A stretch of 64,000 nt of DNA. Source: Scolanthus callimorphus. Its lineage: Eukaryota; Cnidaria; Anthozoa; Actiniaria; Edwardsiidae. The position numbers and the translations under genes were made by a program. Location: contig CM066923.1 of the NCBI GenBank assembly GCA_033964015.1, forward strand, positions 10,033,978 to 10,097,977, given 5' to 3'. The notes under the pieces are model-generated. The model was not told the origin of the DNA and ran no database searches. It worked only from the letters and a program-made list of their open reading frames with translations. Positions 24,601 to 34,375 of this stretch are shown one piece after another; position 1 is the stretch's first letter; every line of letters begins with the position of its first letter.

Positions 24601-24756
24601 CTGAACAGTATATTCCCACGTGCTGTCAATAGTCACCTGTAACTTAGATCCCTGGTAGCACCTACGTGGGAAAGTCACTATGAAGTGATAGATATTAAGG
24701 ATATTTAGCCACGTCAGGGCGAAGAGCCCTTTCTTTGCGTTTTCTATCTGATCCAT
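18688..24756 (-). CDS. unrecognised multi-pass membrane protein
   Basis: Three exons join cleanly: 24756-24114 (643 nt), 19992-19739 (254 nt) and 18975-18688 (288 nt). The sum is 1185 nt, encoding 394 residues. Splice sites are consensus (donor CAAG/GTAGGT at 24113, acceptor TTTTACAG at 19993, donor ACAG/GTAACA at 19738, acceptor TTCACAG at 18976) and phases match (1 then 0). The first exon has long hydrophobic runs at about residues 58-125 (including VVCAVVFLCCASIVGG) and a basic Arg-rich end. The last exon has two more hydrophobic stretches (including LVAIFMTPLLVFFAP). The ATG has A at -3 and G at +4. I do not recognise the family. The 4.1-kb first intron contains four copies of an exon-like segment that cannot be joined to the next exon in frame, so isoforms are uncertain. 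Confidence 0.72.
19151..19370. mobile_element. MITE in intron of the membrane protein gene
   Basis: CCGACCAACAAACCACGGTT at the left is mirrored by TTTGGTGGTCGG at the right. GGCTTCCGTCAATCAAAC pairs with GTTTGATTGACGGAAGCC. Confidence 0.88.
20209..20375 (-). pseudogene. duplicated membrane-segment exon, copy 4 (frameshifted)
   Basis: Acceptor CGTCCCACAG and donor GTAAGC are kept, but the length is 167 nt. One base is missing in the segment that encodes SRWIP in the other copies (near 20330). The frame then meets a TGA. Downstream intron sequence (ATCTTCGCTTAC context) is shared with copies 1 and 3, so the duplicated unit included flanking intron. Confidence 0.6.
20480..20794. mobile_element. 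MITE with TTAA target site
   Basis: Ends AGGGGATGTGTCACG and CGTGACACAGCCCCT, flanked by TTAA at 20476-20479 and 20795-20798. TTAA duplication is typical of piggyBac- and Kolobok-related elements. Confidence 0.88.
20800..21172. mobile_element. MITE adjoining the TTAA element
   Basis: GGGGAAATACGAGACACAAA at the left is mirrored by TTTTGTGCCTCGTATTTCCC at the right. CAACTTGTCGC/GCGACAAGTTG continues the arms. Confidence 0.85.
21311..21430. repeat. ACCGACTACCGACAAA repeats
   Basis: Four to five degenerate copies of ACCGACTACCGACAAA. The same motif forms both sub-ends of the element at 60990-63298. Confidence 0.75.
21431..22844. other. intron of membrane protein gene, no gene seen
   Basis: Lies between exon copies 3 and 4. 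No coding segment or clear repeat was recognised; open frames here are short and lack homology to anything I know. Confidence 0.4.
22845..23015 (-). other. duplicated membrane-segment exon, copy 3
   Basis: 171 nt (57 codons), intact, with acceptor GTCCACACAG and donor GTAAGT. It encodes LLSYIDELAWKPSRWIPES followed by a hydrophobic stretch. Both ends are phase 2, so it can chain after copy 1. Confidence 0.6.
23523..23689 (-). pseudogene. duplicated membrane-segment exon, copy 2 (frameshifted)
   Basis: Shares LLSYIDELAWKPSRWIP with copy 1 and keeps a GCCCAACAG acceptor and GTAAGC donor. It is 167 nt, one base short of a multiple of three. The frame fails in the hydrophobic part near 23550 and hits a TAA. 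Confidence 0.6.
23832..24024 (-). other. duplicated membrane-segment exon, copy 1
   Basis: Acceptor GTTTAAG and donor AAAAAG/GTAAGC frame a 193-nt exon in phase with the first exon. It encodes SRKSMLRRLLSFIDELAWKP and then a hydrophobic segment ending TAKNTLK. It leaves in phase 2, so splicing on to 19992 would read TAG at once. If it is used, the product ends early (about 280 residues), or it continues into another copy. Confidence 0.6.
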
Positions 24757-25319
24757 TTGAATTTTTTGAGCGACATTTTGAAATGCTTCTGATCTCGCTG
24801 AAAGTCAAATTCAATGACACCAATTAGCAGTGCTAATTGACCTGACGAAAACAAATATAATTGGTTAATAACTAATTTTCCTTAATTTCAAGTTTCTTAT
24901 AAATTTTAAAATTGCATTCTTTCGAGTAAATATAAAATGAAGATCTGTTTTGTTCCCTTGTTTGCTCGCGCGCCATTTCAAGGGAATTTTTTTTGTTGTA
25001 GGCGTGCGCGCGCCTCCACGTTTCCGTCTTCCCAGAGGTCAGCGCGCGCTTTCCTTCAAGCAATTGCATCATGGGTAATAATCATGGGAAAATGGCGGAA
25101 ATAATTCATTCAAAGGGAAATTAAAAATATATCCATATTCCACGGCTACAGAACTGAGAAACAATGTCATTAAAAAAAGTAAAGCCAGAAGAAGTTAGGT
25201 TAGAAAGCGGTAATCAATATACTGCAAGCCACTGCAAGCTTTTATTTCGAATCGCGCGACCCTGGAAACTATTGTAGCGCCAAATTTAAAATGCAAATCT
25301 TTTCGCTCGGAAAGAACAA

Positions 25320-25936
25320 ATGGCTGCCATGTGGTTCACCCCGGTGGTTCACCCTCGCAAAGAAAGGCAAAGCAAACGTACGCTCGCTTTATAAGAAAGT
25401 CGCAAGAAAGTGAGGAAATAATGCCGGTAAGTGCTGAACTATCGTTCCCGAATAATGAAAGCTGTCAAAGCCACACTACAGTTTTATATTTGTGACTCAA
25501 TGTATTTTTGGTGTTCATAAATTCGACTTAAGCTTATTTTGTCGTGTTTTCAAAACGTTCGTTCCCTGGATAAAACATCTAAGCAACTCAGTAGCTAGCT
25601 TTACAAAACCTCTGAGTTATAGTGTTAGTTGTGCGATGGAAGGAAGCTGCTAAAAGGCAGCTTGACTTATCACATATTATTAGAGTAAGTCAAAGTGACT
25701 GCATGCAAATGCCCAGAGGATTCCAGCCGTCTTTTATTCCTACACTCCGACACTCGTTGTTGAAGTGTAGAAAGAAACGACGGCTGAAATTCGGGCTAGG
25801 CCAGAGTCGGATACAATAATAAGGGTTGTCAACAACAATGTACTTTTGTATTTTTATTCACAGAGTTAACTAATTGTTTCCATTAAAAATGTGGACATTC
25901 ACACGTCTGACTCTTTACAAGCCAGCACTACAAGAT
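25320..25936 (+). other. candidate 5' exons of a divergent plus-strand gene
   Basis: A CpG-containing stretch ends ATGCCG/GTAAGT at 25426, a strong donor. A strong acceptor (TTTTTATTCACAG) ends at 25863. The second exon (25864-25936) has an ATG at 25889 in good context, encodes MWTFTRLTLYKPALQD and ends with the donor GTAAGT. This would be head-to-head with the membrane protein gene, about 0.6 kb from its ATG. No later exon was identified and the product is unknown. Confidence 0.35.
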
Positions 25937-26299
25937 GTAAGTTGGATTTTTTTTTTCATTTAATGATCCCAGTGATCAGTGGCTGGGAAAAAGAGATGAT
26001 GGATCGTCAGGCACATTTTTGGGCATATTCTTCTTTCCTTTCAGAGTTGTGAGGAACTGATAATTGTGACTACAAATGTCAGGTTTTTCTGGTACATAGG
26101 TCTGGTAGTATGCTCATAATGCAGCAGCTTCTGGCAGTCACTCCATTGACCATTTGTCACCATTTATTGTGGATAATTAATTATACAACTGACTGACACA
26201 ATGGATGGCTGATTGACTCAGATACAATGACTGAAATACTTGAGGCTATTCTTGGGTTGCACACATTCCTATGGGAATAAAATCACAAAAGCGCAGTGG

Positions 26300-26362
26300 C
26301 CATTGGTGTACAGAACAAAGAGCAACAAATGAACTTTCTTTTGTTCCTGTACACCAACATGG
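26300..26362. repeat. hairpin TTGGTGTACAG...CTGTACACCAA
   Basis: TTGGTGTACAGAACAAA pairs with TTTGTTCCTGTACACCAA, probably the core of a MITE. Sequence at 25940-26300 and 26365-26550 shows only degenerate ATGACTGAC-type motifs. Confidence 0.75.
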
Positions 26363-26637
26363 CTGCCGATGATGTCATGTGCAAGCCAGCAATTGACTGA
26401 TGCGGTGATCGGGAATTAAGATGACTATGCAATCTGTATACAAGCCCAGTGTTTTTGAAGCCTCCCTCTGCCTTTCATGATACCCTTACGTTACACATAA
26501 CTTGACCGACTAACTGAAACAATGAATGACTACTGAATGACTGACTCACTGATAAAATGTCTGACTCAATGACTACAATGATTCACTGGGTGACACAAGC
26601 TGTTCCAAGAAACTCCAAATTTTCCAAAATGGCTCTA

Positions 26638-27762
26638 CCCCTGTGGAAATTTCAGTCTTTTGTACACCCCCTGTGGAAATTTGAAGCAACCCCTGTGGAA
26701 ATCCCTCATTCATTTTGTGCCCTGTGGAAATTCTGGGGTACAATGCATGAATGGCCTTGTGGAAATTTCAGGGTCAAAATCAACAAAGCCTGTGGAAATT
26801 CCAGGGCCAAAATCAACAAAGCCTGTGGAAATTTCAGGGTCAAAATCAACAAAGCCTGTGGAAATTTCAGGGTCAAAATCAACAAAGCCTGTGGAAATTC
26901 CAGGGCCAAAATCAACAAAGCCTGTGGAAATTTCAGGGTCAAAATCAACAAAGCCTGTGGAATTTCCAGGGCCAAAATCAACAAAGCCTGTGGAAATTTC
27001 AGGGTCAAAATCAACAAAGCCTGTGGAAGTTCCAGGGCCAAAATCAACAAAGCCTGTGGAAATTTCAGGGTCAAAATCAACAAAGCCTGTGGAAATTCCA
27101 GGGCCAAAATCAACAAAGCCTGTGGAAATTCCAGGGTCAAAATCAACAAAGCCTGTGGAAATTTCAGGGTCAAAATCAACAAAGCCTGTGGAAATTACAG
27201 GGTCAAAATCAACAAAGCCTGTGGAAATTACAGGGTCAAAATCAACAAAGCCTGTGGAAATTCCAGGGCCAAAATCAACAAAGCCTGTGGAAATTCCAGG
27301 GTCAAAATCAACAAAGCCTGTGGAAATTTCAGGGTCAAAATCAACAAAGCCTGTGGAAATTACAGGGTCAAAATCAACAAAGCCTGTGGAAATTCCAGGG
27401 TCAAAATCAACAAAGCCTTGGAAATTCCAGGGCCAAAATCAACAAAGCCTGTGGAAATTCCAGGGTCAAACATAGCAACCCCTGTGGAAATTCCAGGGTC
27501 AAAATCAACAAAGCCTGTGGAAATTCCAGGGTCAAAATCAACAAAGCATGTGGAATTTCCAGGGTCAAAATCAACAAAGCCTGTGGAAATTTCAGGGTCA
27601 AAATCAACAAAGCCTGTGGAATTTTCAGGGTCAAAATCAACAAAGCCTGTGGAAATTCCAGGGTCAAAATCAACAAAGCCTGTGGAAATTCCAGGGTCAA
27701 AATCAACAAAGCCTGTGGAATTTCCAGGGTCAAACATATAGCAACCCCTGTGGAAATTCCAA
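26638..27762. repeat. 33-bp minisatellite
   Basis: About 31 copies of a 33-bp unit (TGTGGAAATTCCAGGGTCAA plus AATCAACAAAGCC). In the first third the variants GGGTCAAA and GGGCCAAA alternate, giving a partial 66-bp higher-order pattern. As 33 is a multiple of three and the unit has no stop, all three plus frames stay open (up to 394 codons) and two minus frames too. None of these is accepted as a gene. Confidence 0.95.
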
Positions 27763-28330
27763 GTTTCTCGATAACCGATATTGGAACAGCCCAGTAAGTC
27801 ACTCACTGATTAAATGACTGACACAGTCTGACACAAGATGACTGCCCACAAACTAAATGGCTGCCTGTCTGACTTACAAAATGACTGGCTGACAGAATGA
27901 CTGACAGCAATGTCTTACAGACAAAATGAATGACAACAGAACTAATTGACTGACAATCAAGACTGACATTATGACTGAAGGCATAGTATAGAGGAGAATG
28001 GTTAGGAAACCTGACACCCTGTTATTGTACTATGTCTTTGTTCACTTTTTCAGAGGAATCAGTTTGTTTGTGCAGGGTCATTGTACATAAGTAATTACAC
28101 GGCATATAGGATACACTAACAAATATATAGGTACAAAAGAAAAAAATTACATAAGACTTAATGAGACTCATTAGATTCTTCAGCATCTCGAACCATCGCA
28201 TTAAAATGCTCGCGAATATCAAATGACTGACACAAGAACCAAATATGGATTAAAATAAAAAAAAACCTTGCAATGACTGACCAGTAAACAAAAATGACTG
28301 ATGCCAATGGCTGAGTCACTGCCAAAGTGA
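27763..28330. repeat. degenerate TGACTGAC-rich sequence
   Basis: Irregular copies of ATGACTGACA/ATGACTGAC flank the 33-bp array on both sides (also 26180-26600). No gene is seen. Confidence 0.6.
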
Positions 28331-28689
28331 TTTACGAGTATATGCAGTATTAGCAGAAACATATAAGTGAGTTTTCAACTAAGTTATTAGTCATTTGAGA
28401 CCATGTAGCTGAAAACCAAATCATCTAATATAGTACAAAAATATACCCATAGTGGAAAAACTAGTTTTTGTGTATGTGCATCCATACCATTTTCCTTTAT
28501 TTGGTGCACTTTATTGTTATTGTAAATAGAATGGGTGGGGTGTGGTGAGGTGGGGTTATATCTCAACCCCCTTTCATGGGAGGGGTATATCAAAAATTTC
28601 TGGACTTACACATTTTATGCACAGACTGATGGATTGATTTTTGTATCATTTTGTTTGCAGAAGTAGCAAAACATCTAACAGGCAACATG

Positions 28690-29300
28690 ATCACTAGGCC
28701 ATTCGATACCAGGCAGACCACAAAGAAACCTTATAGAGGCCACCAGCTAGACAATGAGCCCTTCACACCATCATCAAGACAAACTTGAGGCCTTCAGATC
28801 GCCAGAGACAACTGCAAGTCATTCAGATACCAGGCAGGCCACAAACCCCTTCAGGCCACCAGCTAGAAAATTAGTCCTTCACACAATGCATTTAGCCAGA
28901 CAAAAGTGAGGCCTTTACATCACCAGAGACCACAGGGAGCCATTCAGATACCAGGCAGACCACAAAGAAACCTTCAGACCATCAGCTAAACAATGAGTCC
29001 TTCACACAATCATCCTGGCACAAATGAGGCCTTTATATCACCAGAAACAATGGGGAGTCATTCAGATACCAGCCAGACTACAACAGAAACCTTCAGACTA
29101 TCAGCTAAACAATCAGACCTTCACACAATCAACCTGGCAAAAATGAGGCCTTTACATCACCAGAGACAATGGGGGAGTCATTTAGATAACAGCCAGACTA
29201 CAAAAACCTCTCAGACCATCAGCTAAACAATCAGCCCTTCCCATTATCATCCAGATAAACCTGATGCCTTCAGATCACCAGAGACCACACACACAGACCA
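28690..29300. repeat. about five copies of a ~118-bp repeat
   Basis: GAGGCCTTCAGATCACCAGAG-like segments recur at about 28789, 28909, 29028 and 29145, spaced 117-120 bp apart. They share CATTCAGATACCAGGCAGAC and CCTTCAGACCATCAGCTA. Confidence 0.85.
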
Positions 29301-29340
29301 TCAATAAAATCACAGATCCATACTAACATCCACTCAGCAG

Positions 29341-32300
29341 AGGGCCCTCCAGACTATCGGCCACTCCACAGGGAGCCCTCCAGACTATCAGCCACACCAC
29401 AGGGTGTCCTCCAGATTATTGGCCATACCACAGGAAGCCCTCCAGACTACCAGCCACACCACAGGGTGTCCTCCAGATTATTGGCCATACCACAGGAAGC
29501 CCTCCAGACTATAAGCCACTCGACAGGGAGCCCTCAAGATTATCAGCATCATAGCAGAGAGCCCTCCAGACTACCAGCCACACCACAGGGTGTCCTCCAG
29601 ATTATTGGCCATACCACAGGAAGCCCTCCAGACTACCAGCCACACCACAGGGTGTCCTCCAGATTATTGGCCATACCACAGGAAGCCCTCCAGACTATAA
29701 GCCACTTGACAGGAAGCCCTCAAGATTATCAGCATCATAGCAGAGAGCCCTCCAGACTACCAGCCACACACCAGGGTGTCCTCCAGATTATTGGCCATAC
29801 CACAGGAAGCCCTCCAGACTACCAGCCACACCACAGGGTGTCCTCCAGATTATTGGCCATACCACAGGACGCCCTCCAGACTACCAGCCACACCACAGGG
29901 TGTCCTCCAGATTATTGGCCATACCACAGGAAGCCCTCCAGACTATAAGCCACTCGACAGGAAGCCCTCAAGATTATCAGCATCATAGCAGAGAGCCCTC
30001 CAGACTACCAGCCACACCACAGGGTGTCCTCCAGATTATTGGCCATACCACAGGAAGCCCTCCAGACTACCAGCCACACCACAGGGTGTCCTCCAGATTA
30101 TTGGCCATACCACAGGAAGCCCTCCAGACTATAAGCCACTCGACAGGAAGCCCTCAAGATTATCAGCATCATAGCAGAGAGCCCTCCAGACTACCAGCCA
30201 CACCACAGGGTGTCCTCCAGATTATTGGCCATACCACAGGAAGCCCTCCAGACTACCAGCCACACCAGAGGGTGTCCTCCAGATTATTGGCAATACCACA
30301 GGAAGCCCTCCAGACTATAAGCCACTCGACAGGGAGCCCTCAAGATTATCAGCATCATAGCAGAGAGTCCTCGAGACTACCAGCCACACCACAGGGTGTC
30401 CTCCAGATTATTGGCCATACCACAGGAAGCCCTCCAGACTATAAGCCACTCGACAGGAAGCCCTCAAGATTATCAGCATCATAGCAGAAAACCCTCCAGA
30501 CTACCAGCCACACCACAGAGTGTCCTCCAGATTATTGGCCATACCACAGGAAGCCCTCCAGACTACCAGCCACACCACAGGGTGTCCTCCAGATTATTGG
30601 CCATACCACAGGAAGCCCTCCAGACTATAAGCCACTCGACAGGAAGCCCTCAAGATTATCAGCATCATAGCAGAGAGCCCTCCAGACTACCAGCCACACC
30701 ACAGGGTGTCCTCCAGATTATTGGCCATACCACAGGAAGCCCTCCAGACTACCAGCCACACCACAGGGTGTCCTCCAGATTGGCCATACCACAGGGAGCC
30801 CTCCAGACTACCAGCCACACCACAGGGTGTCCTCCAGATTATTGGCCATACCACAGGAAGCCCTCCAGACCATAAGCCACTCGACAGGAAGCCCTCAAGA
30901 TTATCAGCATCATAGCAGAGAGCCCTCCAGACTACCAGCCACACCACAGGGCGTCCTCCAGATTATTGGCCATACCACAGGAAGCCCTCCAGACTATAAG
31001 CCACTCGACAGGAAGCCCTCAAGATTATCAGCATCATAGCAGAGAGCCCTCCAGACTACCAGCCACACCACAGGGTGTCCTCCAGATTATTGGCCATACC
31101 ACAGGAAGCCCTCCAGACTACCAGCCACACCACAGGGTGTCCTCCAGATTATTGGCCATACCACAGGAAGCCCTCCAGATTATTGGCCATACCACAGGAA
31201 GCCCTCCAGATTATTGGCCATACCACAGGAAGCCCTCCAGATTATTGGCCATACCACAGGAAGCCCTCCAGACTATAAGCCACTCGACAGGAAGCCCTCA
31301 AGATTATCAGCATCATAGCAGAGAGCCCTCCAGACTACGCAGCCACACCACAGGGTGTCCTCCAGATTATTGGCCATACCACAGGAAGCCCTCCAGACTA
31401 CCAGCCACACCACAGGGTGTCCTCCAGATTATTGGCCATACCACAGGAAGCCCTCCAGACTATAAGCCACTCGACAGGAAGCCCTCAAGATTATCAGCAT
31501 CATAGCAGAGAGCCCTCCAGACTACCAGCCACACCACAGGGCGTCCTCCAGATTATTGGCCATACCACAGGAAGCCCTCCAGACTATAAGCCACTCGACA
31601 GGAAGCCCTCAAGATTATCAGCATCATAGCAGAGAGCCCTCCAGACTACCAGCCACACCACAGGGCGTCCTCCAGATTATTGGCCATACCACAGGAAGCC
31701 CTCCAGACTATAAGCCACTCGACAGGAAGCCCTCAAGATTATCAGCATCATAGCAGAGAGCCCTCCAGACTACCAGCCACACAACAGGGTGTCCTCCAGA
31801 TTATTGGCCATACCACAGGAAGCCCTCCAGACTATAAGCCACTCGACAGGGAGCCCTCAAGATTATCAGCATCATAGCAGAGAGTCCTCCAGACTACCAG
31901 CCACACCACAGGGTGTCCTCCAGATTATTGGCAATACCACAGGAAGCCCTCCAGACTATAAGCCACTCGACAGGGAGCCCTCAAGATTATCAGCATCATA
32001 GCAGAGAGTCCTCGAGACTACCAGCCACACAACAGGGTGTCCTCCAGATTATTGGCCATACCACAGGAAGCCCTCCAGACTATAAGCCACTCGACAGGAA
32101 GCCCTCAAGATTATCAGCATCATAGCAGAGAGCCCTCCAGACTACCAGCCACACCACAGGGTGTCCTCCAGATTATTGGCCATACCACAGGAAGCCCTCC
32201 AGACTACCAGCCACACCACAGGGTGTTCTCCAGATTATTGGCCATACCACAGGAAGCCCTCCAGATTATTGGCCATACCACAGGAAGCCCTCCAGATTAT

Positions 32301-33787
32301 TGGCCATACCACAGGAAGCCCTCCAGATTATTGGCCATACCACAGGAAGCCCTCCAGACTATAAGCCACTCGACAGGAAGCCCTCAAGATTATCAGCATC
32401 ATAGCAGAGAGCCCTCCAGACTACGCAGCCACACCACAGGGTGTCCTCCAGATTATTGGCCATACCACTGGAAGCCCTCCAGACTATAAGCCACTCGACA
32501 GGAAGCCCTCAAGATTATCAGCATCATAGCAGAGAGCCCTCCAGACTACCAGCCACACCACAGGGTGTCCTCCAGATTATTGGCCATACCACAGGAAGCC
32601 CTCCAGACTATAAGCCACTCGACAGCAAGCCCTCAAGATTATCAGCATCATAGCAGAGAGCCCTCCAGACTACCAGCCACACCACAGGGTGTCCTCCAGA
32701 TTATTGGCCATACCACAGGAAGCCCTCCAGACTATAAGCCACTCGACAGGAAGCCCTCAAGATTATCAGCATCATAGCAGAGAGCCCTCCAGACTACCAG
32801 CCACACCACAGGGTGTCCTCCAGATTATTGGCCATACCACAGGAAGCCCTCCAGACTACCAGCCACACCACAGGGTGTCCTCCAGATTATTGGCCATACC
32901 ACAGGAAGCCCTCCAGACCATAAGCCACTCGACAGGAAGCCCTCAAGATTATCAGCATCATAGCAGAGAGCCCTCCAGACTACCAGCCACACCACAGGGC
33001 GTCCTCCAGATTATTGGCCATACCACAGGAAGCCCTCCAGACTATAAGCCACTCGACAGGAAGCCCTCAAGATTATCAGCATCATAGCAGAGGGCCCTCC
33101 AGACTACCAGCCACACCACAGGGTGTCCTCCAGATTATTGGCCATACCACAGGAAGCCCTCCAGACTACCAGCCACACCACAGGGTGTCCTCCAGATTAT
33201 TGGCCATACCACAGGAAGCCCTCCAGATTATTGGCCATACCACAGGAAGCCCTCCAGATTATTGGCCATACCACAGGAAGCCCTCCAGATTATTGGCCAT
33301 ACCACAGGAAGCCCTCCAGACTATAAGCCACTCGACAGGAAGCCCTCAAGATTATCAGCATCATAGCAGAGAGCCCTCCAGACTACGCAGCCACACCACA
33401 GGGTGTCCTCCAGATTATTGGCCATACCACAGGAAGCCCTCCAGACTACCAGCCACACCACAGGGTGTCCTCCAGATTATTGGCCATACCACAGGAAGCC
33501 CTCCAGACTATAAGCCACTCGACAGGAAGCCCTCAAGATTATCAGCATCATAGCAGAGAGCCCTCCAGACTACCAGCCACACCACAGGGCGTCCTCCAGA
33601 TTATTGGCCATACCACAGGAAGCCCTCCAGACTATAAGCCACTCGACAGGAAGCCCTCAAGATTATCAGCATCATAGCAGAGAGCCCTCCAGACTACCAG
33701 CCACACCACAGGGTGTCCTCCAGATTATTGGCCATACCACAGGAAGCCCTCCAGACTATAAGCCACTCGACAGGAAGCCCTCAAGAT
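29341..33787. repeat. 31-bp minisatellite with 124-bp higher-order repeat
   Basis: About 143 copies of a 31-bp unit (CCTCCAGACTATAAGCCACT plus CGACAGGAAGC). Four distinct 31-bp types follow each other in fixed order, making a 124-bp super-unit. The types are marked by CAGCCACACCACAGGG, TTGGCCATACCACAGG, AAGCCACTCGACAGG and CAGCATCATAGCAGAG. At about 31157-31260, 32249-32345 and 33213-33310 the second type is repeated four or more times in a row, followed each time by the rare variant CTACGCAGCC. This points to kilobase-scale duplications of the array. Confidence 0.95.
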
Positions 33788-34375
33788 AATAATAATAATA
33801 ATAATGCTTACATTTATATAGCGCTATTTCCTATAGCTCAATAGCGCTTTACAAGAAATTTACTGCGCAAGAAGAAATAAAAGCAATGATAAAAATAGTT
33901 AAAATAGAGTAAAAATGGTAAAAACGTAAAACATTTCTCAGGCACATGGTAAAACGTAAAAAATTTCTCAGGCACATGTTAGCAACCATAGTGTTTTTTA
34001 AAAAGGTGGGTTTTTAAATTGGACTTGAAAGTGCTTAGGGTCTGGCTTAGGCGAATGGATTCAGGGAGGGTGTTCCATAGACTGGGTGCTGCTACCTGGA
34101 AACTCCGTTCTCCATAAGAGATCAGCTTTGGCTGTCTTTGGTTTAAGTAAGAGCTTGGATGAAGATCTCAGCCGCCTTGCAGGGGTATATTTCTCGATAA
34201 GGTCATTTATGTAATTCGGAGCCAGACCGTTTAAAGCTTTGTACGTCAGCAAGAGTATCTTAAAAATGATGCGCTGGCTCACAGGGAGCCAGTGTAATTG
34301 TCTCATTGTTGGAGTGATATGGTCAAATTTCTTAGTGCGTGTGATAAGACGAGCAGCTGAGTTCTGCACGTTCTG
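33788..34375 (-). mobile_element. 5'-truncated LINE (CR1/L2-like) insertion
   Basis: On the minus strand 34393-34061 encodes the C-terminal end of a LINE reverse transcriptase (RLITRTKKFDHITP, LHWLPVSQRI, KILLLTYKALNGLAP). The 3' tail after it is non-coding and ends in an ATT trinucleotide repeat (33788-33806 on the plus strand). CAAGAT flanks both ends (33782-33787 and 34376-34381), a likely 6-bp target duplication. The copy has only about 590 bp and cannot move on its own. Confidence 0.88.

Noticed and set aside
26557..27806. Open frames of 394, 348, 271 and 158 codons on both strands
   Set aside because: They follow from a 33-bp stop-free repeat whose length is a multiple of three; no start region, splice sites or non-repeat protein part.
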